A stretch of 41,147 nt of DNA from Comamonadaceae bacterium (GCA_947451385.1 CANFYZ010000030.1:1-41147); one strand, 5' to 3'. Numbered from the stretch's first letter, positions 1 through 7,381 are shown. The notes: generated from the sequence alone by a model not told the origin. Program-made: numbers and translations.

Positions 1-2
1 AA

Positions 3-182
3 GACCGCATCAACAGCTACGCCGATCCGGTGCAGGCGCGCAAAGACTTCATCAACCGCCAGCCCATGGGCCGCTTGGCGCAGGCGCATGAAATCGCCCC
101 CATCGTCACTTTTTTGGCCTCGGATGAATCCATTTTCGCCACCGGTAACGCCTATATGGTGGACGGCGGCATGACCATTTAA
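3..182 (+). CDS. SDR-family oxidoreductase, C-terminal fragment
   Basis: The window opens inside this gene; only the last 59 residues and a TAA stop are visible. The tail carries the usual end of classical short-chain dehydrogenases: an R-x-P-M-G-R segment, an E-I-A-x-x-V-x-F-L-A-S-D-E-S helix, then T-G-N-A-Y-M-V-D-G-G. The Rossmann motif and catalytic YxxxK lie outside the window. It sits 16 bases before a second SDR gene and an FAH-family hydrolase, so the three probably form one sugar-acid degradation operon. In L-fucose type pathways this position is often held by 2-keto-3-deoxy-L-fuconate dehydrogenase. That role is inference from context; the family assignment is firm. Confidence 0.85.
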   Translation, partial: DRINSYADPVQARKDFINRQPMGRLAQAHEIAPIVTFLASDESIFATGNAYMVDGGMTI

Positions 183-198
183 CTTGCAGAAAGACCGC

Positions 199-957
199 AT
201 GAATTTGCTCGACATGAAAGGCCGCCACGCGGTCATCACCGGCGCTGCCACCGGTTTGGGTTTTGCCATTGCAGAGCGTATGCTGGCCTCGGGCGCACGC
301 GTCACCATCTGGGACCGCGATGTGGCAGGCATGAATGCCGCAGCCGAAGCGCTGAAAAAACAGTTGGCGGGTGCGGTGGTCAACACGGTGCAAGTCGACG
401 TGGCCGACCACGCTTCGGTGGTGCAGGCTACCGCGCAAACCACGGCCCTGGCGGGGGTGGATGTGTTGGTCAACAGCGCGGGCATCACCGGCCCCAACAC
501 CAAGGTGTGGGACTACCCGGTGGACGCTTGGAAGCAGGTGTTCGATGTGAACGTACACGGCTTGTTTCATTGCTGCCGCGAACTGAGCGCGCACATGAAA
601 GCCCGTAACTACGGCCGCATCGTCAACATCGCCTCGGTCGCGGGCAAAGACGGCAACCCCAACGCCAGCGCTTACAGTGCCAGCAAAGCGGCGGTGATTG
701 GCCTGACCAAATCGCTGGGCAAAGAGCTGGCCGACACCGGTGTGCGCGTGAACTGTGTCACCCCGGCGGCTGTGAAGACGGCGATTTTTGATCAAATGAC
801 GCCCGAGCACATCCAGTTCATGCTCTCTAAAATTCCGATGGCGCGCTTTGGCGAGCCCGAAGAAGTCGCCGCCATGGTGACCTGGCTGAGCACCGAAGAA
901 TGTTCCTTCTCCACCGGCGCGGTGTTTGACCTGTCCGGTGGTCGTTCCACGTATTGA
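199..957 (+). CDS. SDR-family NAD(P)-dependent oxidoreductase
   Basis: A complete classical short-chain dehydrogenase of 252 aa. The cofactor motif G-A-A-T-G-L-G is near residues 15-21, an N-S-A-G motif follows near 93, the catalytic serine is about S146 and the Y-S-A-S-K motif is Y159 to K163. The ATG at 199 is preferred over an upstream TTG at 184 because it has a purine-rich stretch (AGAAAG) at the right distance and gives the usual SDR start. It lies between another SDR and an FAH-family hydrolase, which suggests oxidation of a sugar, sugar lactone or 2-keto-3-deoxy sugar acid. The exact substrate cannot be read from the sequence. Confidence 0.9.
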   Translation: MNLLDMKGRHAVITGAATGLGFAIAERMLASGARVTIWDRDVAGMNAAAEALKKQLAGAVVNTVQVDVADHASVVQATAQTTALAGVDVLVNSAGITGPNTKVWDYPVDAWKQVFDVNVHGLFHCCRELSAHMKARNYGRIVNIASVAGKDGNPNASAYSASKAAVIGLTKSLGKELADTGVRVNCVTPAAVKTAIFDQMTPEHIQFMLSKIPMARFGEPEEVAAMVTWLSTEECSFSTGAVFDLSGGRSTY

Positions 958-980
958 TTTTTTTTTCACTGAGAGGTTTT

Positions 981-1850
981 ATGAAACTCGTTCGCTATGG
1001 CCAAGTTGGCAAAGAAAAACCCGGTCTGATCGACGCCGACGGCCGTTTGCGTGACTTGAGCGGGGTGATCAAAGATGTCACGCCCGATCAACTCTCGGAC
1101 AAGGCGCTGGCCAAGCTGGCCAAAATCAAAACCGACAAGCTGCCCTTGGTGCGTGGCAAACCCCGCATGGGCAGCCCGGTGGCGCAGACCGGCAAGTTCA
1201 TTGCCATCGGCTTGAACTACGCCGACCACGCGGCCGAATCTGGCATGCCGATTCCCAAAGAGCCCATCGTCTTCATGAAGACCACCAGCTGTATCCAGGG
1301 CCCGAACGACGATGTGATGCTGCCCAAAGGCTCCAAGAAAACCGATTGGGAGGTGGAGCTCGGCGTGGTGATTGGCACCCGCGCGCGTTATGTGTCGCAA
1401 AAAGATGCGCTGGGTTACGTCGCCGGTTACTGCACCATCAACGACGTCAGCGAGCGCGAGTACCAACTCGAGCGCGGCGGCACCTGGGACAAGGGCAAGG
1501 GTTGCGACACTTTTGGCCCCATCGGACCTTGGTTGGTGACGCGCGACGAAGTGCCTAATCCACAAGCCCTGTCCATGTGGCTGGACTTGAACGGCGAGCG
1601 CATGCAATCCGGCAGCACCAAGACCATGATTTTTGGCGTGGCCAAGTTGGTCAGCTACGTCAGCCAGTTCATGACGCTCGAGCCGGGTGACATCATCACC
1701 ACCGGTACGCCACCCGGCGTGGGCATGGGCATCAAGAAAGATGGCCAGCCTGCACCCGTGTACTTGAAAAAGGGCGATGTCATGACCCTGGGCATCCAAG
1801 GCCTGGGTGAGCAAAGCCAAAAAGTGGTGGCCTTCAAGCTGCTGCCTTAA
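981..1850 (+). CDS. Fumarylacetoacetate hydrolase-family protein, probably a diketo-sugar-acid hydrolase
   Basis: The 289-aa protein has the FAH fold signature: G-L-N-Y-A-D-H-A-A-E at about 75-84, the metal-binding acidic run W-E-V-E-L-G-V-V-I near 125, D-V-S-E-R-E-Y near 158, and the C-terminal T-G-T-P-P-G-V-G. This family cleaves C-C bonds of diketo acids with Mg2+ or Mn2+. With two SDR genes directly upstream the best match is 2,4-diketo-3-deoxy-L-fuconate hydrolase of the non-phosphorylative L-fucose route; ureidoglycolate lyase-like or aromatic-pathway hydrolases are alternatives. The ATG at 981 follows GAGAGG and matches the family start; an upstream in-frame start at 954 would overlap the previous gene and add a non-conserved leader. 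A hairpin follows the stop. Confidence 0.88.
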   Translation: MKLVRYGQVGKEKPGLIDADGRLRDLSGVIKDVTPDQLSDKALAKLAKIKTDKLPLVRGKPRMGSPVAQTGKFIAIGLNYADHAAESGMPIPKEPIVFMKTTSCIQGPNDDVMLPKGSKKTDWEVELGVVIGTRARYVSQKDALGYVAGYCTINDVSEREYQLERGGTWDKGKGCDTFGPIGPWLVTRDEVPNPQALSMWLDLNGERMQSGSTKTMIFGVAKLVSYVSQFMTLEPGDIITTGTPPGVGMGIKKDGQPAPVYLKKGDVMTLGIQGLGEQSQKVVAFKLLP

Positions 1851-1864
1851 GGCGCTTGCGCCCT

Positions 1865-1895
1865 CACCGGCGAGCGGGCTCACCGCCCGCCGGTG
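1865..1895 (+). terminator. Hairpin, probable terminator of the SDR/FAH operon
   Basis: CACCGGCG at 1865-1872 pairs with CGCCGGTG at 1888-1895, and the inner GCGG/CCGC extends the stem. A second small inverted repeat, GGCGC-TT-GCGCC, lies at 1851-1862 just after the stop. The downstream sequence is only mildly T-rich, so termination efficiency is uncertain. Confidence 0.55.
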
Positions 1896-1967
1896 GTTCA
1901 TTTCGCTGCCCCTAGAACAAACCCTGATTCCTGCGGTGCGGCAAAGCCTCGGATTTTCGTGCAGAAT

Positions 1968-1981
1968 AGAACGATCGTTCT
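1968..1981. promoter_or_regulatory. Palindromic operator, probably for the adjacent TetR protein
   Basis: AGAACGATCGTTCT is a perfect 14-bp palindrome ending 12 bases before the tetR ATG. The AACGATCGTT core is typical of operators bound by TetR-family dimers. Its position just ahead of the tetR-acyl-CoA dehydrogenase pair suggests autorepression that also controls the downstream genes. The palindrome is seen; who binds it is inferred. Confidence 0.65.
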
Positions 1982-1993
1982 TTTTTGAAATCC

Positions 1994-2656
1994 ATGGCTT
2001 CCAATTCCACTCCTGCTTCTATCGCCACTTCGCGTCCTGAAGGGGTGGGGCGCGTGCTGCACAAAGGGCGACAAACCAAAGCGGCGATCGTGGAGGCCGC
2101 GCTGGGCCTGGCCGCACAAATCGGCCTCGAAGGCTTGTCCATTGGCGCGTTGGCCGAGGTCACGGGCATGAGCAAGTCGGGTGTGTTTGCGCACTTTGGT
2201 TCGCGTGAAGAGTTGCAAATCTCGGTCATCCGCGAATACCACGACCGCTTTGAACACGAGGTGTTTTACCCCGCTTTGCAAGAAGCGCGCGGCCTGCCAC
2301 GTCTCAAGGCCTTGTTTGACAATTGGATGCAACGCACCTCGGCCGAAATCGATTCGGGTTGTATCTACATCAGCGGTGCGGTGGAGTTTGACGACCGCCC
2401 CGGCCCGGTGCGCGATGCACTGGCCTCTACCGTCAACACCTGGCAGTCGGCCTTACGCCGTGCGGTTGAATTGGCGCAAAGCCTGCGGCAACTCGACCCG
2501 CAAGCCGACCCGCAGCAAATTGCGTTTGAAATTCACGGCCTGATTTTGGCCCTGCATTACGAAGCACGTTTCTTGCGCAACCCCGGTGCCGCGGAGCGCG
2601 CCCGCAAAGGCTTTACGCAGATCTGTGCGCGCTACACGCCCCACGCGGCGCCTTGA
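1994..2656 (+). CDS. TetR/AcrR-family transcriptional regulator
   Basis: The 220-aa protein has an N-terminal TetR helix-turn-helix: about residues 25-75 contain T-K-A-A-I-V-E-A-A, then L-S-I-G-A-L-A-E-V-T-G-M-S-K-S-G-V-F-A-H-F, the standard recognition helix, followed by a ligand/dimer domain of usual length. The ATG at 1994 is chosen; the open frame reaches back to a TTG at 1985 that lacks support. It is 30 bases ahead of an acyl-CoA dehydrogenase gene, and a perfect palindrome lies just upstream, so it is probably an autorepressor that senses an acyl-CoA or fatty acid. The ligand is inference from the neighbours. Confidence 0.92.
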   Translation: MASNSTPASIATSRPEGVGRVLHKGRQTKAAIVEAALGLAAQIGLEGLSIGALAEVTGMSKSGVFAHFGSREELQISVIREYHDRFEHEVFYPALQEARGLPRLKALFDNWMQRTSAEIDSGCIYISGAVEFDDRPGPVRDALASTVNTWQSALRRAVELAQSLRQLDPQADPQQIAFEIHGLILALHYEARFLRNPGAAERARKGFTQICARYTPHAAP

Positions 2657-2686
2657 TTTTTTTGTTCTGTTTCTTTTGGAGTTTCC

Positions 2687-4498
2687 ATGCCTGTTTACAA
2701 CCCGCCCCTGCGCGACATGCAATTTGTGCTGCACGAGTTGCTGCAACTGAACGCTGAACTCAAAGCCCTGCCGCCGTATGGCGACACCGATGCCGACACC
2801 GTCAATGCGGTGCTGGAAGAGGGCGGCAAATTTGCATCGCAGGTGGTGTTCCCGTTGAACATTTCTGGCGACAGCGAAGGCTGCACCCTGGACCGCACGA
2901 CGCATGAAGTCACACCACCCACTGGCTTCAAAGCCGCTTACCAACAGTATGTGGACGGCGGTTGGCCTGCCCTCAGCGGTGACCCGCAGTACGGCGGGCA
3001 GGGCCTGCCTTTGGTGGTGAACCAATGCTTTTTTGAAATGCTCAACTCTGCCAACCAGGCCTGGACCATGTACCCCGGTCTGTCGCACGGCGCGTATGCC
3101 TGCTTGCACGCGCATGGCATTGATGCACAAAAAGCGCTGTACCTGCCCAAGCTGTCCAGCGGCGCGTGGACCGGCACCATGTGCTTGACCGAGCCGCACT
3201 GCGGCACCGACCTGGGCCTGTTGCGCACCAAGGCCGAGCCGCAGCCGGATGGCAGCTACCGCTTGACGGGTGCGAAGATTTTCATCAGCGCCGGTGAGCA
3301 CGACTTGGCTCCCAACATCGTGCACCTGGTGCTGGCACGGCTGCCTGACGCGCCCCCCGGTAACAAAGGCATCAGCCTGTTTTTGGTGCCTAAATTCAAC
3401 GTGAACGCTGACGGTACTTTGGGCGAGCGCAACGGCATTCACTGCGGCGGCTTGGAGCACAAAATGGGCATCCATGGCAACGCCACCTGTCAGATGGTGC
3501 TCGACGGTGCCCACGGTGTCATGGTGGGCCAGCCCAACAAGGGTCTGGCGGCGATGTTTGTGATGATGAACGGCGCGCGCTTGGGCGTGGGCAACCAGTC
3601 ACTGGGCTTGACCGAAGTGGCTTTTCAAAATGCCTTGGCCTACGCCAAAGACCGCATCCAAATGCGTTCGCTCAGCGGTGTGAAATCCCCAGGCCAAGCG
3701 GCCGATCCGATCATCGTCCACCCCGATGTGCGTCGCATGCTGATGACGGCCAAAGCCTACGCCGAGGGTGGCCGCGCCTTGGCCTGCTACTGCGCGCTGT
3801 TGCTCGACAAAGAACTGCACCACCCCGATGAAACCGTGCGCACCGACAGCGCCGACATCCTGGCCTTGCTGACTCCCATAGTCAAAGCCTTTTTGACCGA
3901 CAACGGTTACAGCGCTACCACCCAGTGCCAGCAGGTGTTGGGCGGCCACGGTTACATCAAAGAATGGGGCATGGAGCAGTATGTGCGCGATGCCCGCATC
4001 AACATGGTTTACGAGGGCACCAACGGCATTCAGTCGCTGGACTTGCTCGGCCGCAAGGTGCTGGGCAACCAAGGCGCTTCATTGAAAAAATTTGGCAAGC
4101 AAGTCGAAGCCCTGGTGAAAGCCGAAATGGGCAACGAAGCCATGGGCGAGTTCATCCAGCCTTTGGCAGACATTGGCCAAAAAGTCACGCAACTGACCGC
4201 CGAGTTGGGCATGAAAGCCATGCGCAATGCCGACGAGGTGGGCGCAGCGTCGGTGGATTATTTGCGCGTGGTGGGCCACATGGTGTTTGCTTACTTTTGG
4301 GCCCGCATGGCGCAAGTTGCCTTGGCTGAAATCGCCAAAGCCGAGGACGCGGCGCAGCGCCCGGACCCCATCTACGCTGCCAAATTGCAAACTGCGCGCT
4401 TTTACTTTGCCCGCCTCTTGCCTGAGACCGCCGGCTTGATCCGCAGCGCCCGCTCTGGCAGCGAGGTGTTGATGGAAACCGATGCCGCCTTGGCGTGA
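2687..4498 (+). CDS. Acyl-CoA dehydrogenase, large (DmdC/FadE-like) class
   Basis: The 603-aa flavoprotein belongs to the long acyl-CoA dehydrogenase group of about 600 residues that includes 3-methylmercaptopropionyl-CoA dehydrogenase. Visible marks are the short N-terminal extension M-P-x-Y-x-P-P, the FAD/substrate segment M-C-L-T-E-P-H-C-G-T-D-L-G near 165-177, G-A-K-I-F-I-S-A-G-E-H near 195, and the C-terminal G-G-x-G-Y-I-K-E-W followed by V-Y-E-G-T-N, where E443 is the probable catalytic base. It introduces a trans-2 double bond into an acyl-CoA. A TGGAG ribosome site precedes the ATG. It follows tetR closely and leads into a DUF2147 gene and an enoyl-CoA hydratase gene, giving two consecutive beta-oxidation steps. 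Chain length preference is not readable. Confidence 0.92.
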   Translation: MPVYNPPLRDMQFVLHELLQLNAELKALPPYGDTDADTVNAVLEEGGKFASQVVFPLNISGDSEGCTLDRTTHEVTPPTGFKAAYQQYVDGGWPALSGDPQYGGQGLPLVVNQCFFEMLNSANQAWTMYPGLSHGAYACLHAHGIDAQKALYLPKLSSGAWTGTMCLTEPHCGTDLGLLRTKAEPQPDGSYRLTGAKIFISAGEHDLAPNIVHLVLARLPDAPPGNKGISLFLVPKFNVNADGTLGERNGIHCGGLEHKMGIHGNATCQMVLDGAHGVMVGQPNKGLAAMFVMMNGARLGVGNQSLGLTEVAFQNALAYAKDRIQMRSLSGVKSPGQAADPIIVHPDVRRMLMTAKAYAEGGRALACYCALLLDKELHHPDETVRTDSADILALLTPIVKAFLTDNGYSATTQCQQVLGGHGYIKEWGMEQYVRDARINMVYEGTNGIQSLDLLGRKVLGNQGASLKKFGKQVEALVKAEMGNEAMGEFIQPLADIGQKVTQLTAELGMKAMRNADEVGAASVDYLRVVGHMVFAYFWARMAQVALAEIAKAEDAAQRPDPIYAAKLQTARFYFARLLPETAGLIRSARSGSEVLMETDAALA

Positions 4499-4522
4499 TG
4501 GATGAGTCTCTTGGAACCGACC

Positions 4523-4966
4523 ATGAAAAAATTGAACCTGTTAGCTCTGTTGACCTTGCTGTGTGGCCACGCCGCTGCGCAGATGACACCGATCGGCACC
4601 TGGCACACCATCGACGACGAAACCAAGAAACCCAAGGGCGAGGTGCGCATCAGCCTGAATGCAGCAGGCACCTTGTCTGGCGTGGTGGAAAAATCGCTGA
4701 TGCCCGTGGCCGATGAAGACCCGCTGTGCAGCCTGTGCACCGATGACCGCAAAGGCAAACCCAAGATCGGTATGGAAATCATCCGTGGCGGCAAAAAAGT
4801 CGAAGGCAAAGACGTCTGGGAAGACGGCAAAATCTTGGACCCCAGCAACGGCAAAAACTACAGCCTGCGTCTGACCCCGATCGAGGGCGGTAAAAAAATG
4901 GAGGTGCGCGGTTACATCGGCAGCCCCATTTTGGGCCGGACCCAGATCTGGATCCGCGTCAACTGA
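4523..4966 (+). CDS. DUF2147 family secreted protein
   Basis: A 147-aa protein with an N-terminal signal peptide (M-K-K-L-N-L-L-A-L-L-T-L-L, cleavage after A-A-A or A-Q about residue 19-21). The mature part matches DUF2147: G-T-W-H-T-I-D-D near the start, a paired-cysteine C-S-L-C-T-D-D-R-K, then G-M-E-I-I-R-G, G-x-I-L-D-P-x-N-G-K and the end R-G-Y-I-G-S-P-I-L-G-R-T-Q-I-W. The second ATG at 4523 is preferred because the ATG at 4502 would place seven extra residues before the signal peptide. Members are small periplasmic or exported beta-rich proteins of unknown function. It sits between two acyl-CoA metabolism genes, and a role there is not evident. Confidence 0.85.
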   Translation: MKKLNLLALLTLLCGHAAAQMTPIGTWHTIDDETKKPKGEVRISLNAAGTLSGVVEKSLMPVADEDPLCSLCTDDRKGKPKIGMEIIRGGKKVEGKDVWEDGKILDPSNGKNYSLRLTPIEGGKKMEVRGYIGSPILGRTQIWIRVN

Positions 4967-4967
4967 G

Positions 4968-5001
4968 CCTCACGCGGGCGATTTCCTCACGCGGGCGCTT
5001 T
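4968..5001. repeat. Two-copy 17-bp tandem repeat
   Basis: CCTCACGCGGGCGATTT at 4968-4984 is followed directly by CCTCACGCGGGCGCTTT, one base different. It fills the gap between the DUF2147 gene and the enoyl-CoA hydratase gene. Confidence 0.85.
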
Positions 5002-5019
5002 CATTTCTAAGGAAACCCT

Positions 5020-5784
5020 ATGTCTGACATCCTGACCCACATCGATGCGGGCGTGATGACCATCACGTTCAATCGACTGGACAAAAAGAACTCCATCACT
5101 TCGGCCATGTACGGCACGATGGCCGACGCGGTGGACCAAGCCCGCAGCGATGCGGCGGTGCGCGTGGTGCTGATTCAGGGGCACGAGACGATTTTCAGCG
5201 CCGGCAATGACATCGGTGATTTTTTGAACAACCCGCCTTCCAGCAAAGAGGCGAATGTGTTTCGTTTTTTGCGCAGCATCGCGGCGTTGGAAAAGCCCCT
5301 GGTCGCCGCCGTGGCCGGGCCTGCGGTGGGCATCGGCACCACGCTGCTGTTCCATTGCGATTTGGTCTACGCTGGTGACAACGCTGCTTTCTCGATGCCG
5401 TTTGTGAATTTGGGCCTGTGCCCCGAAGCGGCTTCCAGCCTGCTGGCGCCGCGCATGTTCGGTTACCACCGCGCGGCCGAAGCCCTGATGTTGGGCGAGC
5501 CTTTTTATGCCGAAGCGGCGCAAGAAGTTGGCCTGGTCAACCGCGTGGTGCCACCCACCGAAGTCAACGCCATGGCGCAAACCCAGGCACGCAAACTGGC
5601 GGCCAAGCCGCTGTCCTCCTTGATCGAGACCAAGCGTTTGATGAAGGGCGCTCAAGCACAAGAGGTGCTGGCACAGATGGACGTGGAAGCGGCCAGTTTT
5701 GGCCGCATGCTGAGCGAGCCGGCGGCCAAAGAGGCCTTTGGTGCGTTCATGGAAAAACGCAAACCGGATTTTTCCAAGCTTTAA
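5020..5784 (+). CDS. Enoyl-CoA hydratase/isomerase family protein, isomerase-like
   Basis: The 254-aa crotonase-fold protein has the oxyanion-hole segment F-S-A-G-N-D-I at about 59-65 and A-V-A-G-P-A-V-G-I-G-T-T near 97-108. The active-site strand reads M-P-F-V-N-L-G-L-C-P-E-A-A-S-S. This has one glutamate (E136), in the place used by delta3,delta2-enoyl-CoA isomerases, and lacks the first of the two glutamates of standard hydratases. It may therefore move a double bond rather than add water. It lies behind an acyl-CoA dehydrogenase gene and ends in a strong terminator, so it is probably the last gene of that unit. AAGGAA precedes the ATG. Confidence 0.88.
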   Translation: MSDILTHIDAGVMTITFNRLDKKNSITSAMYGTMADAVDQARSDAAVRVVLIQGHETIFSAGNDIGDFLNNPPSSKEANVFRFLRSIAALEKPLVAAVAGPAVGIGTTLLFHCDLVYAGDNAAFSMPFVNLGLCPEAASSLLAPRMFGYHRAAEALMLGEPFYAEAAQEVGLVNRVVPPTEVNAMAQTQARKLAAKPLSSLIETKRLMKGAQAQEVLAQMDVEAASFGRMLSEPAAKEAFGAFMEKRKPDFSKL

Positions 5785-5794
5785 ACTGAGTACC

Positions 5795-5824
5795 CCAGCC
5801 CCGCTTCACGGGCTGGTTTGTTTG
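5795..5824 (+). terminator. Rho-independent terminator
   Basis: CCAGCCC at 5795-5801 pairs with GGGCTGG at 5810-5816 around an 8-base loop and is followed by TTTGTTTG. It closes the TetR/acyl-CoA gene unit. Confidence 0.85.
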
Positions 5825-5841
5825 CCGAAAGAATCTCTTGC

Positions 5842-6324
5842 ATGCCCCACCGCACAGCGACTCCCGTCACTTTTGAGCCCGAGTACCTGGAAGGGTTTCG
5901 CCAAATTTACGAAGAAAAAATTGTCTTCAACCACACGCTGGGACTGAAGCTGACGCGCGTGACGCCCGATGAGGTCACCGCCCGAATCTCGATGAAACCC
6001 GAACTGGTGGGACATTTCGCCTACAACCGCATCCACGGCGGTGTCATCAGCGCGGTGCTCGATGCCATCGGCAGCGCGGCGGTGCTGGCGGCTCTGGCCG
6101 CCAAACACATGGACGAGGCACCCGCCAAACGCCTGGAACGCTTTGCCAAACTGGGCACCATCGATTTGCGCATTGACTATTTGCGCCCAGGTATCGGCGA
6201 GTATTTCGACATACACGCCCAATGCCTTCGCGTGGGTTCGCGCGTCGGCTCCTCGCGCATGGAATTCTTGGGGCCAGACGGCACGTTGATGTCAACGGGG
6301 GCTGCGGCGTATATCGTGTCTTAG
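5842..6324 (+). CDS. Hotdog-fold thioesterase, PaaI/YigI-like
   Basis: A 160-aa single hotdog-domain protein. The helix and turn H-F-A-Y-N-R-I-H-G-G-V-I-S-A-V-L-D near residues 55-71 is the hallmark of PaaI/YigI thioesterases, where the H-G-G and the aspartate at the end of the helix take part in hydrolysis. The second half contains I-D-L-R-I-D-Y-L-R-P, also usual for the family. It probably hydrolyses acyl-CoA esters in the cytoplasm. The ATG at 5842 is preferred over a TTG at 5818 that lies in the tail of the upstream terminator. It follows the beta-oxidation genes but is separated from them by that terminator. Confidence 0.85.
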   Translation: MPHRTATPVTFEPEYLEGFRQIYEEKIVFNHTLGLKLTRVTPDEVTARISMKPELVGHFAYNRIHGGVISAVLDAIGSAAVLAALAAKHMDEAPAKRLERFAKLGTIDLRIDYLRPGIGEYFDIHAQCLRVGSRVGSSRMEFLGPDGTLMSTGAAAYIVS

Positions 6325-6329
6325 GGCTT

Positions 6330-6476
6330 TTATGGGGCCACCAACTGAATCACGAGTTTCATGCCACAGGCATCGGCGTATCTGAGCAAAGTGTTCAGCG
6401 AAGGGGAGTGTGATTTCTTACCCAAACTGGCCTCAATGCGCGCCACCACAGGCTTGAACTTGTGGGGGTCAGTCAT
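6330..6476 (-). pseudogene. Remnant of a HigA-like antitoxin
   Basis: The minus strand encodes 48 residues from ATG 6476 to TAA 6330. The part P-V-V-A-R-I-E-A-S-L-G-K-K followed by S-P-S-L-N-T-L-L-R-Y-A-D-A-C-G is the second half of the Xre-type helix-turn-helix of antitoxins paired with HigB/Gp49 toxins. The first half (usual antitoxins are about 90-110 aa) is missing; seven or eight unrelated residues replace it. The ATG overlaps the stop of the toxin remnant in the order toxin then antitoxin, as in intact modules. It is probably a non-functional deletion product, though a short peptide may still be made. Confidence 0.75.
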
Positions 6477-6579
6477 GGTGAATTTCCTTGAAACGTTTTC
6501 GAGCGATCGCTAATTCTTTAAGAGGCGTTGCTTGCGTCTTCTTGATGAATCCATGCAAGATGATGATGCGCCGCCTCGC
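6469..6579 (-). pseudogene. Remnant of a HigB/Gp49-like toxin, C-terminal end only
   Basis: About 36 residues remain in frame up to the stop at 6469. R-R-R-I-I-I-L-H-G-F-I-K-K-T-Q and then P-L-K-E-L-A-I-A-R-K-R is the C-terminal strand and helix of phage-derived Gp49-like/HigB mRNA interferases. Upstream (higher coordinates) the open frame continues to 6669 but no longer looks like a toxin and runs across cupin-coding sequence on the other strand. The N-terminal two thirds have been lost, so the gene is dead. Confidence 0.75.
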
Positions 6580-6952
6580 ACAAAGCCGTCTAACTATCCC
6601 GAGCTCTACCGATCGATGATGAATGGGAGGGTCAAGCGGCCCTTGGGTGACTTGTTCGGCCTCACCCACTTTGGTGTGAACCTGGTTGTCCTTCCAACTG
6701 GCGCAGTATCAGCCTTGTGACACGCGCACTCTAAGCAAGATGAATTTGTGTATGTGGTTTCAGGCGCCCTGGTGCTTCACACCGATGAAGGCGAAAAGCG
6801 GATGTCAGCAGGCATGTGCGCGGGCTTTCAAGCCGGGCAAGGTAACGCGCATCGGCTTGTGAATACATCCAACGCTGAAGCCGTTGACCTGGAAGTCGGT
6901 GACCGAAGTTCTGGCGATTCGGTGGCGTACCCAGATGATGACTTCAAAGCCT
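6553..6952 (+). pseudogene. Cupin-domain protein pseudogene
   Basis: One plus-strand frame encodes a cupin: R-T-K-P-S-N-Y-P-E, K-R-P-L-G-D-L-F-G-L, the metal-site stretch H-A-H-S-K-Q-D-E-F-V-Y-V-V-S-G, then M-C-A-G-F-Q-A-G, H-R-L-V-N and L-E-V-G-D-R. An in-frame TGA at 6718-6720 sits just before the first metal-binding histidine, where relatives usually have arginine (CGA to TGA would do). The C-terminus is also wrong: after P-D-D-D-F-K-A-F the frame runs on to a TAA at 7021 through sequence that belongs to the yciA-like gene on the other strand. The 5' end abuts the toxin remnant. Both ends thus look like deletion junctions. Confidence 0.8.
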
Positions 6953-7381
6953 TTACGCAATCGGCGTCGGCTGGCCTTGGGCATCGATCGCGACGTAAGT
7001 CAGGCTGGCTTCTGTCACTTTAAAGAATTCACCCTGCGAGCGAAAGCGTTCGGCAAAGACTTCCACCTTGACCGTGATCGAGGTGCGGCCGATGCGTTCG
7101 ACCTTGGAGAAAAACGACAAGATATCGCCCACCCGCACCGGTTGTTTGAAGATGAACTGGTTCACCGCCACGGTGGCCATGCGGCCGCGCACATGGCGCG
7201 CGGGCAGCACTGCACCGGCCAAGTCCACCTGGGCCATGACCCAGCCGCCAAAAATATCGCCGTTGGCGTTGCAGTCGGCCGGCATGGGAATGACTTTGAG
7301 CACCAACTCCTGGTCGGTGGGCAAAGGCACGGGGTTGATGCGGTCGTGTGTGCGGTCGTTTTTGCGGTCGTGTTGAGACAT
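6953..7381 (-). CDS. yciA: Acyl-CoA thioesterase, YciA-like
   Basis: The 142-aa hotdog protein carries the YciA/ACOT signature: L-P-T-D-Q-E-L-V-L-K-V-I-P-M-P-A-D-C-N-A-N-G-D-I-F-G-G-W-V (the N-x-N-G-D-I-F-G-G-W core) with the aspartate in M-A-Q-V-D-L-A-G, then V-A-V-N-Q-F-I-F-K-Q-P-V and G-D-I-L-S-F. It hydrolyses acyl-CoAs in the cytoplasm. The start may be ATG 7381 or the in-frame ATG 7393; the first is given because the protein start then resembles relatives. Its 3' end touches the cupin pseudogene. It is divergent from the ABC exporter gene, with about 60 bases for both promoters. Confidence 0.88.
   Translation of the reverse strand: MSQHDRKNDRTHDRINPVPLPTDQELVLKVIPMPADCNANGDIFGGWVMAQVDLAGAVLPARHVRGRMATVAVNQFIFKQPVRVGDILSFFSKVERIGRTSITVKVEVFAERFRSQGEFFKVTEASLTYVAIDAQGQPTPIA

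Noticed and set aside
966-1901. 311-residue minus-strand frame opposite the FAH-family gene
   Set aside because: No recognisable motif; the plus-strand product has complete family motifs.
6718-6720. In-frame TGA in the cupin as a selenocysteine or read-through codon
   Set aside because: No selenocysteine stem-loop is evident, relatives have arginine at the site, and the gene is also truncated at both ends.
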